Assembly (NCBI RefSeq): GCF_002835735.1
Contig: NZ_PISD01000008.1
Span: 310,001 to 374,000 of the forward strand
Length of the DNA: 64,000 bases
Direction: 5' to 3'
Origin: Cytobacillus horneckiae
GTDB lineage: Bacteria > Bacillota > Bacilli > Bacillales > Cytobacillaceae
Shown here: positions 15,521 to 24,263 of the stretch, piece after piece
How positions within the stretch are numbered: position 1 is the first letter of the stretch
Layout: every line of letters starts with the position of its first letter
Made by a program: the position numbers and the translations under genes
The notes under the pieces: generated by a model
What the model saw: only the letters and a program-made list of their open reading frames with translations
Told to the model about the DNA's origin: nothing
Databases searched by the model: none

Positions 15521-15536
15521 ATACCTATACGGGTAT
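15521..15536 (+). promoter_or_regulatory. CstR-type operator 3
   Basis: ATACC-TATACG-GGTAT has perfect 5-bp arms and lies 23 nt before the DsrE gene. No clear -35/-10 pair is seen, so it may act as an internal site. Confidence 0.6.
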
Positions 15537-15558
15537 ATGTATTAAAGAGGAGGATATT

Positions 15559-16038
15559 ATGACGGAGAAAAAAAGAACAACCATTATATTATTTAGCGGT
15601 GATTATGATAAGGCGATGGCAGCGTATATAATCGCAAATGGCGCTGCCGCTTATGACCATGAAGTAACAATTTTCCATACGTTCTGGGGACTGAATGCAC
15701 TCAGAAAGGATGAGCATGTGCCGACTAAAAAAGGCTTTATGGAGAAAATGTTTGCAAAAATGATGCCGCGGGGTGCCGATAGAATGGGCCTTTCAAATAT
15801 GAACTTTGCTGGTTTCGGTCCAAAATTGATTAAAGATGTAATGAAAAAGCATCAAGCAGTGCCGCTTCCTGAATTAATAAATATGGCACAAGAACAGGAC
15901 GTAAAGCTAGTTGCATGCACAATGACAATGGACTTATTAGGACTTCAGCAAGAAGAGCTACTCGATGATATTGAATATGCCGGTGTAGCTGCCTATCTTG
16001 CTGATGCAGAAGAAGGCAATGTAAACTTGTTTGTTTAG
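15559..16038 (+). CDS. DsrE/DsrF-like (DsrE2) sulfurtransferase family protein
   Basis: The frame opens at 15514, but the ATG at 15559 follows GAGGAGG with good spacing (159 aa). The product has the DsrE2-type layout TTIILFSGDYDKAMAAYIIANGAAA, HEVTIFHTFWGL, and a later Cys in LVACTMTMDLLG, the candidate persulfide carrier. A basic insert (PTKKGFMEKMFAKMMPRG) is typical of the group. Such proteins pair with TusA and rhodaneses in sulfur relays. Confidence 0.85.
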   Translation: MTEKKRTTIILFSGDYDKAMAAYIIANGAAAYDHEVTIFHTFWGLNALRKDEHVPTKKGFMEKMFAKMMPRGADRMGLSNMNFAGFGPKLIKDVMKKHQAVPLPELINMAQEQDVKLVACTMTMDLLGLQQEELLDDIEYAGVAAYLADAEEGNVNLFV

Positions 16039-16084
16039 TATAGAAGATGAGGTATCTTTAAACCTTTAAAAATGGGGGATTTCA

Positions 16085-16447
16085 TTGGAGAGCATCGTTT
16101 ATATTTTTATCGCATTGATTGCTGTTTTCCTTCTGAAGCATATTCTGCCAGCGAGGGGAGTCCGGCAAATTACACCAGCGCAATTAAAAAATGAATTAAG
16201 GATAAAAGGAAAACAGTTTATTGATGTCCGAACGGCCGGGGAGTATAAAAGCCGCTCTATTCGTCAATTTAAAAATATTCCTTTGCATGAATTGGCTGAA
16301 AACACTTCATTGCTTTCAAAAGAAGAAGAAGTAATTGTTATTTGTGCGAGTGGAATGAGAAGCAATAAAGCAAGCAAGTTATTGAGAAAATTGGGATATA
16401 AAAGAATTACTAATGTTAAAGGTGGAATGAACGCATGGCGAGGCTAA
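16085..16447 (+). CDS. Membrane-anchored rhodanese sulfurtransferase
   Basis: 120 residues from TTG 16085, 5 nt after GGGGGA. One N-terminal membrane helix (VYIFIALIAVFLLKHIL) is followed by a complete rhodanese domain: FIDVRTAGEYKSRSI, NIPLHEL, and the active-site loop ICASGMRSNKA with catalytic Cys. It would transfer sulfane sulfur at the membrane face. It lies 15 nt before a soluble rhodanese and in the middle of the CstR cluster. Confidence 0.88.
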   Translation: MESIVYIFIALIAVFLLKHILPARGVRQITPAQLKNELRIKGKQFIDVRTAGEYKSRSIRQFKNIPLHELAENTSLLSKEEEVIVICASGMRSNKASKLLRKLGYKRITNVKGGMNAWRG

Positions 16448-16462
16448 AATCGAGGTGCAAAA

Positions 16463-16759
16463 ATGGAACAGATATTTCCAGCAGAGCTTGAAGAGCTATT
16501 AAGTGAAGGGAAGGAGCTAACGGTTGTAGATGTCAGAGAAGCGGATGAAGTAGCACAAGGGAAGATTCCAAGTGCAGTCCATATTCCGTTAGGACTACTT
16601 GAATTCCGGATGCACGAACTGGATAAAAACAATCATTATGTCATCGTTTGCCGTTCTGGGGGAAGAAGCGCCAGAGCAACACAGTTATTAGAAAGCTATG
16701 GCTATCAAGTAAAAAATCTGAACGGCGGAATGGCTGCTTGGGAAGGAAAAACAGAGTAA
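16463..16759 (+). CDS. Soluble single-domain rhodanese
   Basis: 98 residues consisting of one rhodanese domain: VVDVREADEVAQGKIPSAVHIPLG, the active loop VCRSGGRSARA with catalytic Cys, and the C-terminal NLNGGMAAWEG. It is cytoplasmic. AGGTG precedes the ATG. It is one of four rhodanese domains with a candidate catalytic Cys in the cluster, a redundancy common in persulfide-detoxification loci. Confidence 0.9.
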   Translation: MEQIFPAELEELLSEGKELTVVDVREADEVAQGKIPSAVHIPLGLLEFRMHELDKNNHYVIVCRSGGRSARATQLLESYGYQVKNLNGGMAAWEGKTE

Positions 16760-16776
16760 TTTTTTTAAAATGTAAA

Positions 16777-16794
16777 TATACCATTGGTGGTATA
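16777..16794 (+). promoter_or_regulatory. CstR operator 4
   Basis: TATACCA-TTGG-TGGTATA is a perfect palindrome 17 nt before the TusA-rhodanese fusion gene. GAGGGAGGA follows immediately as the ribosome binding site, so a bound repressor would act on a promoter just upstream. Confidence 0.7.
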
Positions 16795-16810
16795 GAGGGA
16801 GGATATTATC

Positions 16811-17383
16811 ATGGAAAATATAAACGTTAACCAAAGATTAGATGCTAAAGGTTTGGCCTGCCCAATGCCCATTGTAAAAACAAAGAAAGCAATGAAGGAA
16901 TTAGAATCTGGTCATATCATTGAGATACTAGCGACTGATAAAGGATCCAAAGCAGATCTTAAAGCATGGGCGAATAGCTCAGGCCATCAATATTTAGGAA
17001 CGATTGAAGAAAGTGGCGTTTTAAAACATTATTTAAGAAAATCTTCAAATGTAGAGACGAAAAATGAAAATAAGCATCCTCATACAATAAGTAATGAAGA
17101 GCTAATCCCGTTATTGGAAAAGAATAATCAAGCAGTCGTTTTAGATGTTCGCGAAAGTGCAGAATATGCTTTTGGCCATATACCTGGAGCGGTATCCATT
17201 CCAATGGGTGAGCTTGAAAAGAATTGCGGCAATTTAAATAAAGAGGCAGAAATATATGTGATTTGCCGAACAGGCAGCCGGAGTGATTTAGCTGCCCAAA
17301 TGCTAACGAAAAATGGGTTTGAAAAAGTAGTTAATGTAGTTCCTGGCATGAGTGAATGGACTGGAAAAGTAGAAGGTATTTAA
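16811..17383 (+). CDS. TusA-rhodanese fusion sulfurtransferase
   Basis: 190 residues with a TusA domain (about 1-75, GLACPMPIVKTKKA), a charged linker, and a rhodanese domain (about 95-187: VVLDVRESAEYAFGHIPGAV, active loop ICRTGSRSDLA). The two persulfide-carrying Cys would hand sulfur to each other within one chain. It recalls staphylococcal CstA, a multidomain TusA/rhodanese protein of the CstR regulon, although the domain number differs. The TusA half is very similar to the single-domain protein at 15275, suggesting duplication and fusion. Confidence 0.88.
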   Translation: MENINVNQRLDAKGLACPMPIVKTKKAMKELESGHIIEILATDKGSKADLKAWANSSGHQYLGTIEESGVLKHYLRKSSNVETKNENKHPHTISNEELIPLLEKNNQAVVLDVRESAEYAFGHIPGAVSIPMGELEKNCGNLNKEAEIYVICRTGSRSDLAAQMLTKNGFEKVVNVVPGMSEWTGKVEGI

Positions 17384-17410
17384 ACGTAACAAAAATTTTT
17401 AAATTAAAAT

Positions 17411-17426
17411 ATACCATAGGGGGTAA
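17411..17426 (+). promoter_or_regulatory. CstR-type operator 5 overlapping the ribosome binding site
   Basis: ATACCATAGGGGGTAA is an imperfect copy of the operator. Its right half includes the AGGGGG Shine-Dalgarno of the dioxygenase gene, whose best start is ATG 17432. Confidence 0.5.
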
Positions 17427-17431
17427 TGTCA

Positions 17432-18559
17432 ATGGCGATAAGACCGATGAAAGCAAGTGAAGTGGCCAAGCAGGTTTTTAATAAAGCGGAGCTTTTTATT
17501 CTCGATGTTCGCAATGAGGACGATTTTCAAGATTGGAAAATAGAAGGAAGTAACTTTTCTTATTTAAATATCCCATATTTTGAATTATTGGATGGGGTGG
17601 ATGAAATATTGGAAAAGCTTCCTGCTGGAAAAGATATTTTAGTTGTTTGTGCAAAGGAAGGGTCCTCAATAATGGTAGCAGACATGCTTTCGGAAAAGGG
17701 AATCGATGTTTCCTATTTAGAAGGAGGCATGAAAGCATGGAGCGAACATCTTGAACCAGTTAAATTAGGAAACTTAACAGACGGTGGAGAGCTATATCAA
17801 TTTGTCAGACTTGGTAAAGGATGTCTTTCATATATGGCAATATCCAATGGGGAAGCAGCTGTCATAGATGCGACAAGAATGACAGATATTTATCTCAAGT
17901 TTGCAGAAAGTAAAGATGCGAAAATAAAACATGTTTTTGATACTCATCTGCATGCAGATCATATTTCTGGAGGGAGGTTGATTGCAGAGGCAACGGGCGC
18001 CGCTTATTGGCTGCCTCCAAAGGATGCAGAGGAAGTAACTTTTGCTTACAATCGGTTAGAAGATGGAAATGAAGTGACAATTGGCGGAACTTCGATGAAT
18101 ATTCATTCCCTTTATTCCCCTGGCCACACGATAGGATCAACGTCGTTTGTCATTGAAGATAGCTATTTGCTAACTGGCGATATCCTATTCATTGACTCTA
18201 TCGGCAGACCAGACCTCGCAGGACTTGCTGAAGACTGGGTCGGAGACTTAAGAGAAAGCTTATATAACCGCTATAAGAATTTATCGAATGAATTAATCGT
18301 ATTGCCGGCACACTTTATGATGATTGATGAACTGAATAACGATGGCAGTGTAGCCGAAAAGCTTGGAGTGCTTTTTGAAAAAAACCACGGGCTAAATATT
18401 GAAAACGAAGCTGAGTTTAGAAAAATCGTTACAGAAAACTTACCGCCGCAGCCGAATGCTTTCAAAGAAATTCGTGAGACAAACATGGGAAAAATAACAC
18501 CTGATGAAGTAACGCAAAGAGAAATGGAAATCGGTCCAAACCGTTGTGCAGTGAGGTAA
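17432..18559 (+). CDS. Rhodanese-persulfide dioxygenase fusion (metallo-beta-lactamase fold)
   Basis: ATG 17432 is preferred over 17426 because AGGGGG then has 8-nt spacing (375 aa). Residues about 1-110 form a rhodanese domain ([23 protein letters not shown] with a candidate Cys). Residues about 120-370 form an ETHE1-type metallo-beta-lactamase domain: [31 protein letters not shown] and LPAHF supply the mononuclear iron site. The enzyme oxidises persulfides to sulfite and thiol. Staphylococcal CstB, as I recall, has the reverse domain order. The TauE exporter next door could remove the sulfite. Confidence 0.88.
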   Translation: MAIRPMKASEVAKQVFNKAELFILDVRNEDDFQDWKIEGSNFSYLNIPYFELLDGVDEILEKLPAGKDILVVCAKEGSSIMVADMLSEKGIDVSYLEGGMKAWSEHLEPVKLGNLTDGGELYQFVRLGKGCLSYMAISNGEAAVIDATRMTDIYLKFAESKDAKIKHVFDTHLHADHISGGRLIAEATGAAYWLPPKDAEEVTFAYNRLEDGNEVTIGGTSMNIHSLYSPGHTIGSTSFVIEDSYLLTGDILFIDSIGRPDLAGLAEDWVGDLRESLYNRYKNLSNELIVLPAHFMMIDELNNDGSVAEKLGVLFEKNHGLNIENEAEFRKIVTENLPPQPNAFKEIRETNMGKITPDEVTQREMEIGPNRCAVR

Positions 18560-18574
18560 GCAGAGAGACGAATC

Positions 18575-18616
18575 AACCTTAATGAAGGGAGCCAATTAAG
18601 GTTCCCTTTATTAAGG
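18575..18616 (+). terminator. Two overlapping alternative hairpins
   Basis: AACCTTAAT/ATTAAGGTT and the longer CCTTAATGAAGGGA/TCCCTTTATTAAGG (one G-U) share bases and exclude each other. No long T run follows, so this may be a weak terminator or an RNA stability element between the dioxygenase and tauE-like genes. Confidence 0.45.
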
Positions 18617-18643
18617 TGAAGTCTTTGAAAGGAGAAATAAGAA

Positions 18644-19420
18644 ATGGATATAGCATTTATTATAACGATCTTCCTTATTGGATTTATAGGTTCATATATT
18701 TCAGGCATGCTTGGCATTGGAGGTTCAATCATTAAATATCCGATGCTGCTCTATATCCCGCCATTACTCGGAGTTGCCAGCTTCACTGCGCATGAAGTAT
18801 CAGGCATAAGCGCCATTCAAGTGTTCTTCGCCACAATCGGCGGTGTTTGGGCTTATCGAAAAGGCGGTTATTTAAATAAACCTTTAATTATTTATATGGG
18901 AATCAGCATTTTAATCGGCAGCTTTATCGGAGGATATGGCTCAAAGCTGATGCCGGAAAACGGGATCAATTTAGTATACGGCATATTAGCTTTGATTGCA
19001 GCGGTAATGATGTTTATTCCAAAAAAGGGATTAGACGATATCCCATTTGATCAAGTGAAATTTAATAAATGGCTGGCAGCGGCACTTGCTTTAATTGTCG
19101 GAATCGGTGCCGGTATAGTAGGAGCAGCTGGCGCATTTTTACTCGTGCCAATCATGCTTACTGTGTTAAAGATTCCTACTAGAATGACAATCGCTTCATC
19201 TTTAGCAATCACCTTGATTTCCTCAATTGGGGCAACAGTAGGAAAAGTGACAACAGGGCAAATCGATTATTTTCCTGCGCTAATAATGGTTGTAGCAAGT
19301 TTAATCGCTTCACCGCTTGGTGCGATGGCCGGGAAGAAAATGAATACAAAAGTCCTTCAAATCATATTGGCGATGCTTATTTTTGCAACGGCTGTAAAAA
19401 TATGGTTTGATATTTTATAG
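18644..19420 (+). CDS. TauE/SafE-family sulfite/organosulfonate exporter
   Basis: 258 residues with about eight membrane helices and the family repeats [19 protein letters not shown] and [18 protein letters not shown]. The family exports sulfite, sulfoacetate or related anions. Behind a persulfide dioxygenase, sulfite export is the natural reading. GAAAGGAG precedes the ATG. It closes the CstR cluster; a tandem repeat block begins right after it. Confidence 0.88.
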   Translation: MDIAFIITIFLIGFIGSYISGMLGIGGSIIKYPMLLYIPPLLGVASFTAHEVSGISAIQVFFATIGGVWAYRKGGYLNKPLIIYMGISILIGSFIGGYGSKLMPENGINLVYGILALIAAVMMFIPKKGLDDIPFDQVKFNKWLAAALALIVGIGAGIVGAAGAFLLVPIMLTVLKIPTRMTIASSLAITLISSIGATVGKVTTGQIDYFPALIMVVASLIASPLGAMAGKKMNTKVLQIILAMLIFATAVKIWFDIL

Positions 19421-19447
19421 TGATTCGCTCATTGAAAAATAACAATA

Positions 19448-20082
19448 ACCGATGCAAAACCGAGTGGAGCGACGTAAAAGAAGCAGCAACTGACGCGAAA
19501 AGCAGCAGCGGCGCAAAAGCAGCAGTAACTGACGCAAAAAGAAGTGAAGCGACGCAAAAGCAGCAGTAACTGACGCAAAAAGAAGAAGCGGCGCAAAAGC
19601 AGCAGCAACTGACGCAAAAATAGCAGTAACTGACGCAAAACCGAATGAAGCGGTGCAAAAGAAGTAACAACTGACGCAAAAAGAAGTGGTGCGACGCAAA
19701 GCAGCAGCAACTGACGCAAAAAGAAGTGGAGCGCCGCAAAAGCAGCAGCAACTGACGCAAAAAGAAGAAGCGCCGCAAAAGAAGCAGTAACTGACGCAAA
19801 AAGAAGTGGAGCGGCGCAAAAGCAGCAGCAACTGACGCAAAACAGAATGGAGCGGCGCAAAAGCAGCAGTAACTGACGCAAAAAGAAGTGGAGCGGCGCA
19901 AAAGCAGCAGTAACTGACGCAAAAAGAAGAAGCGGCGCAAAAGCAGCAGCAACTGACGCAAAAAGAAGTGGAGCGACGTAAAAGCAGCAGCAACTGACGC
20001 AAAAAGAGGCAGCGGCGCAAAAGCAGCAGCAACTGACGCAAAAAGAAGTGAAGCGCCGCAAAAGCAGCAGCAACTGACGCAA
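19448..20082. repeat. Degenerate tandem repeat, about 16 units of 39-41 bp
   Basis: The phrase AACTGACGCAAAA recurs about 16 times, alternating with AGCGGCGCAAAAGCAGCAG, so each unit is itself two related halves of about 20 bp. Unit lengths vary (39 and 41 bp, with one of 21), which breaks any single reading frame. The long - strand ORFs here exist only because the sequence lacks stops. Strand asymmetry is marked: purine-rich on +, with few T. It follows the TauE-like gene and precedes the gene at 20160. Confidence 0.93.
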
Positions 20083-20159
20083 ATTTGACTCTTTTAATAT
20101 AGACTCGTCATCCTTTACTGTTTTTGCTATAGTAATAGACAGACTTAGGGGGATGCAAA

Positions 20160-20414
20160 ATGAACGAGAATCATCATATGTTAAATATCATCGATTTCAC
20201 GAGTACCGCACATCATACAATTTTTGTGAAAGTTACTGGCTATGATGCAGTGATAGCAAGAGAATTTACAGGAGAAGTCAAATTTGTTGGCGGGAGGCCA
20301 TATGGCGATATCATTCATCCTCAGCGGACACACTTATCATTCGAGTGCAGGCAATTTGTTCAAGAACTGTTATTAAAAAAATATAACGAAGGTGCCTTTC
20401 AGTCATTTCTATAA
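20160..20414 (+). CDS. 84-aa hypothetical protein
   Basis: 84 residues preceded by TAGGGGG. The product is soluble and mixed, with several His (ENHHM, TAHHTIF) and Cys in LSFECRQF. The centre reads REFTGEVKFVGGRPYGD. There is no signal peptide or membrane segment. It is monocistronic, with a terminator at 20465. It has the feel of a small conserved Bacillus protein, but I do not recognise a family. Confidence 0.6.
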   Translation: MNENHHMLNIIDFTSTAHHTIFVKVTGYDAVIAREFTGEVKFVGGRPYGDIIHPQRTHLSFECRQFVQELLLKKYNEGAFQSFL

Positions 20415-20464
20415 AAATTTGTCTGCACTTTCAGTATTTGCAGAAAAATAAAGAGAAGGCGTTT

Positions 20465-20498
20465 ATAACTTTGACCTAATGGCCAAAGTTATTTTTAT
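20465..20498 (+). terminator. Terminator after the 84-aa gene
   Basis: ATAACTTTGACC pairs with GGCCAAAGTTAT (one mismatch) around TAAT, followed by TTTTATTTT. Confidence 0.85.
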
Positions 20499-20598
20499 TT
20501 TACGGCGCAAACGAGAGGTATTCATTGGGAAGAATGAGAATTCATGCTATAATGAATTATAAGAATAATCTTTAAATTATAATAATTGGAGGAGAAGT

Positions 20599-22398
20599 AT
20601 GATTAAATTTCCTAAACCTGATGTTAGTCAATTCTTAAAAACATTTGCGATTGGCGATTTTGCTGTGAATCGAGATGAAAGCCAGTTAGTTTTTAGTACA
20701 AACTTAAGCGGACAATACAATATATGGGCGATGAACTTTCCAAGTACCTTCCCAGTTCAAATGACTTTTAATAATCAATCTTGTCAAGGACTTCTATATG
20801 ATAAACAAGGTAGGTTCATCATCTCAGGATTTGATACAGATGGTGATGAAAATACGCAATTCTATGCGCTTCCACTTGAAGGAGGTACATTAAAGCAGCT
20901 GGTCAATAACGAAAAGGTCCGCAATTTCTTTCCCGCTTTATCAAAGGACGGAAAAAAGCTATATTACTCATCAGGTAAAGGAAACCCTTCTTATTTAAAT
21001 GTATATGCGCTTGATTTAGAATCAGGAGAGGAAGAAAAAGTATCCGAAGGAAAAGAAGCAATGACTTTTTTATATTGCTTCAGCCCAGATGAGTCATCTC
21101 AGCTGTACTATAAAATGTATGCCAATACATACTCGCTAATGTTCGTTCGCAAGGGCGGTGAAGACATTTATATTACACCTGAGACAGATGAACATCATAC
21201 TGTTAGTGATGCGTTGTTTGTGACAGAAGATTTGGTATACTTGTTGACTAATTATGATGAAGACTTTACTTACCTAGCTTCATTTGATTTAAAAGCGAAG
21301 CAATTTACAAAGATAAAAGCGATGGATAAGGAAAGTTTTGCAATGTTGAAATACGATAAAAAAAATCATCAATTATATTTATCATCTGAAAAGGGTGTAG
21401 AAGACTACCTATATAAGTTTGATCTATCCAAAAATGAAATGGTACGGATGCAATCACCGTGTTCCATCATTGAGAAGATGATAATAGCAGATTCAGGAAA
21501 TTTATATTTATTAGGCAGAAGCGCTATAAAGCCGCATAATATATATAAATTTTCAGCAGACAAATGGGAATCATTAACGCAATATTCAGTACCGGGTGTT
21601 GCAGATGAGGATTTGGTCGCTCCTGAAGTTGTGACATATACATCTTTTGATGGTTTGGAGATTGAATCTTTATTTTTTAAAGCTAAACAGGAGAATGACA
21701 ATGGGGAAATCATCTTCTGGCCTCACGGAGGGCCTCAGGCTGCTGAACGGAAATTTTTTAGAGCGTCTTTTCAATTTTTGCTGAACCATGGATACAGCAT
21801 CTTTGCTCCTAACTTTAGAGGATCAACAGGCTATGGACACAAATTCACTAAAATGGTAGAGGGGGATTGGGGATACGGTCCAAGATTGGATAATGTGGCA
21901 GCACTTGATTGGCTAATCGAACAAGGTTATACAGAAAAAGGCAATATCCTTTTGATGGGCGGCAGCTATGGTGGGTATATGGCTTTGCTGCTACATGGCC
22001 GTCATGCCGATTATTTCAAGGCGGTCGTTGATATTTTTGGTCCGTCAGACTTGTTCACCTTCATTGAATCTGTCCCTGAAGATTGGAAGCCGATTATGGA
22101 TCTATGGGTGGGCAACCCGGAAAAAGACAAGGAGAAATTAATTGAATTCTCACCGATTACCTACTTAGATGGAATGACAAAGCCGATGCTTGTTATACAA
22201 GGTGCAAATGACCCAAGGGTAGTAAAAGAAGAATCAGATCAAATTGTGAAAGCGTTGAAGGAAAAGGGTCGTGTGGTAGAATATATGCTTCTCGAGGATG
22301 AAGGGCACGGCTTTTCTAAAAAGGAAAATGAAATTGCTGTGTATCAGAAAATCCTGTCTTTCCTCAGTGAATACACATCCAATAAAGTAAATGTTTAG
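20599..22398 (+). CDS. S9 family peptidase (prolyl oligopeptidase/acylaminoacyl-peptidase type)
   Basis: 599 residues: an N-terminal beta-propeller-like region (about 1-340) and a C-terminal alpha/beta hydrolase domain. The catalytic triad is visible as Ser in GGSYGGYMALL, Asp in QGANDPRV, and His in DEGHGF. NFRGSTGYG is the usual oxyanion-side motif. There is no signal peptide, so it is cytoplasmic and probably degrades oligopeptides. AGGAG precedes the ATG and a strong terminator follows. Confidence 0.92.
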   Translation: MIKFPKPDVSQFLKTFAIGDFAVNRDESQLVFSTNLSGQYNIWAMNFPSTFPVQMTFNNQSCQGLLYDKQGRFIISGFDTDGDENTQFYALPLEGGTLKQLVNNEKVRNFFPALSKDGKKLYYSSGKGNPSYLNVYALDLESGEEEKVSEGKEAMTFLYCFSPDESSQLYYKMYANTYSLMFVRKGGEDIYITPETDEHHTVSDALFVTEDLVYLLTNYDEDFTYLASFDLKAKQFTKIKAMDKESFAMLKYDKKNHQLYLSSEKGVEDYLYKFDLSKNEMVRMQSPCSIIEKMIIADSGNLYLLGRSAIKPHNIYKFSADKWESLTQYSVPGVADEDLVAPEVVTYTSFDGLEIESLFFKAKQENDNGEIIFWPHGGPQAAERKFFRASFQFLLNHGYSIFAPNFRGSTGYGHKFTKMVEGDWGYGPRLDNVAALDWLIEQGYTEKGNILLMGGSYGGYMALLLHGRHADYFKAVVDIFGPSDLFTFIESVPEDWKPIMDLWVGNPEKDKEKLIEFSPITYLDGMTKPMLVIQGANDPRVVKEESDQIVKALKEKGRVVEYMLLEDEGHGFSKKENEIAVYQKILSFLSEYTSNKVNV

Positions 22399-22402
22399 CA
22401 TA

Positions 22403-22440
22403 TGTAAAAGCCCCTGCCTTTAGAGGAGGGGTTTTTACAT
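22403..22440 (+). terminator. Terminator after the S9 peptidase
   Basis: TGTAAAAGCCCCTGCC pairs with GGAGGGGTTTTTACA with small mismatches around TTTAGA; T5 lies within the right arm. Confidence 0.85.
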
Positions 22441-22467
22441 ACATCACAAGGAAAGGAAGGTGTCCTC

Positions 22468-24144
22468 GTGCCCATCCAGCTGCAAGAAACCTATGCAATA
22501 TTGAAGACTGATAAATGTGGAAGAGTTGTAGAAGTGAATGAAAAGCTGCAGCAATCAATCACATTTTCAATTAAAAATCAAAATGTGCGAGATGCGTTTC
22601 AACGTTGGGTAACTTATGAGGAGATAAAAGTTGTCATTGCCGAAACAGCTGATGGCTTATCCTTGCTGTTTTTAAAAGGGGAATATGCAGAAGGAGTGCA
22701 AAGCTATTATGGAATCATCTCCTCCGAAATGAAAGAATTAATGGTAAAGCTAGACGAATTAATAAAAGCAAATAGAAGATTAAAAGCAGTGATTGAAAAC
22801 TCATATGATGGAATTTATTTAACAGATAACGAAGGCAATACATTATTAACTAATTCAGCAATGGAGAGAATTACAGGAATACCTAAAGAATACTATATGG
22901 GTAAAAAAGTAGAATCGTTAGTGAAGCGAGGTATTTTAGAAACATCATTGACACAAAGAGTGATAGAAACAAAGGAGAGCATTTCACGCGTGCAATTTAA
23001 CCGGGCTGGCAATGAATCCTTGCTGCTAACGGGTAGTCCTGTATTTAATGAGGATGGCGATGTTGAAAGCGTTGTCACCAATATAAGAGACTTATCACAG
23101 CTGATTGAATTGCAGAATGCATTAAAAGAAGCGAATAGTTTAAATGATACTTATCGTCAGGAAATAGAGCGTTTAAAGAAAAACGATGTAAACTCTTCAA
23201 ACAGCCTCGTTTTAAGAAGCGAGAAAATGAGAGACATTTATGATACTGTGGATCGGCTTGTAAATGTTGATGCAACAGTATTAATTTTAGGTGATACAGG
23301 CGTTGGCAAGGATGTGATGGCGATATACATATATGAACAAAGTGAACGTAAAAGCAAAGGGAAATTTATTAAATTAAATTGTGGCGCTATTCCTGCCGAG
23401 TTAATAGAATCGGAGCTATTTGGTTATGAAAAAGGAGCTTTTACAGGAGCGAATCAGCAAGGCAAGCCTGGTATGTTCGAGCTGGCAGATCAAGGGGTTC
23501 TATTTTTAGATGAAATAGGCGAGCTACCTATAACGGCTCAAGTCAAACTTCTTCGTGTCATCCAGGAAAAAGAGGTACAGCGAATCGGCTCAGTTTCTCC
23601 AAAAAAAATAAATGTCAGGCTTATTGCTGCAACAAACCGTGATTTGAAAAGTATGGTGGATGATGGAACCTTCCGTGAAGACTTATATTATCGGTTAAAT
23701 GTCATTCAGCTTCAAATTCCTCGGCTTTCAGACAGACGCGAGGATATTTATCCATTAATGGAATCCATTTTGAAGAGAATGAATAATAAATATCAAATGA
23801 ATAAACAATTTAGTGATGAATTAAAAGGCTTTTTATATCAATATAACTGGCCGGGAAATATTAGGGAGCTTTCAAATCTTGTTGAGCGTCTTGTGATTGT
23901 TTCAAAAAATTATACGATAACAATAAATGATTTACCCCAGGAGTACCATTCGGCTCAGCAAAATATGGAGCTGCCTCAAGCGTCACTCACATTAAAAGAA
24001 GCGATTGAAATGGCAGAAAAACAAGTCATTATGCAGGCATTAAATAAATGCTCAACAACTTATGAATTAGCTGAAATACTGCAAACTAGTCAGCCGACTA
24101 TATCAAGAAAGTTAAAAAAATATGGAATAAAGTTGATTCATTAA
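22468..24144 (+). CDS. Sigma-54-dependent transcriptional activator with PAS domain
   Basis: 558 residues from GTG 22468, 7 nt after GGAAGG. A PAS domain lies at about 100-210 (AVIENSYDGIYLTDNEGNTLLTN). The AAA+ domain (about 245-475) has the Walker A variant GDTGVGKD, the sigma-54 contact loop GAFTGA (about 323) and Walker B VLFLDEIGELP. The C-terminal Fis-type helix-turn-helix reads LQTSQPTISRKLKKYG. It opens the sigma-54 promoter to RNA polymerase on sensing a ligand through its N-terminus. Two palindromic sites start at its stop codon, and a consensus -24/-12 promoter lies about 100 bp further on, so it very likely controls the downstream acyl-CoA operon. Confidence 0.93.
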   Translation: MPIQLQETYAILKTDKCGRVVEVNEKLQQSITFSIKNQNVRDAFQRWVTYEEIKVVIAETADGLSLLFLKGEYAEGVQSYYGIISSEMKELMVKLDELIKANRRLKAVIENSYDGIYLTDNEGNTLLTNSAMERITGIPKEYYMGKKVESLVKRGILETSLTQRVIETKESISRVQFNRAGNESLLLTGSPVFNEDGDVESVVTNIRDLSQLIELQNALKEANSLNDTYRQEIERLKKNDVNSSNSLVLRSEKMRDIYDTVDRLVNVDATVLILGDTGVGKDVMAIYIYEQSERKSKGKFIKLNCGAIPAELIESELFGYEKGAFTGANQQGKPGMFELADQGVLFLDEIGELPITAQVKLLRVIQEKEVQRIGSVSPKKINVRLIAATNRDLKSMVDDGTFREDLYYRLNVIQLQIPRLSDRREDIYPLMESILKRMNNKYQMNKQFSDELKGFLYQYNWPGNIRELSNLVERLVIVSKNYTITINDLPQEYHSAQQNMELPQASLTLKEAIEMAEKQVIMQALNKCSTTYELAEILQTSQPTISRKLKKYGIKLIH

Positions 24145-24169
24145 TGAATCCTAGATTCAATATTGAATC
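24135..24169 (+). promoter_or_regulatory. Two palindromic upstream activator sites
   Basis: GATTCATTAATGAATC (24135-24150) and GATTCAATATTGAATC (24154-24169) are perfect 16-bp palindromes spaced 19 bp centre to centre. They lie about 95-130 bp before the sigma-54 promoter. Half-sites GATTCA recur near 24198 and 24229. The position and symmetry fit binding sites for the Fis-type activator encoded immediately upstream. Confidence 0.75.
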
Positions 24170-24263
24170 ATAAGATACAGAATATTTAGCAAATAATGAT
24201 TCAAATATAAATAATTTTTATAAGTAAGCGGATTCATATGTTGATATAATAAGGTTTTTATTG

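Noticed and set aside
19377-20082. Three overlapping - strand ORFs of about 200 aa rich in Leu, Cys and Phe
   Set aside because: Unit lengths of 39 and 41 bp shift the frame every copy; the ORFs reflect missing stops in a skewed repeat, not coding.
13501-20082. CRISPR arrays
   Set aside because: Neither repeat block has unique spacers between constant repeats, and no cas genes are present.
22364-22558. 64-aa - strand ORF
   Set aside because: It spans a terminator and the start of the sigma-54 activator, with no ribosome binding site.
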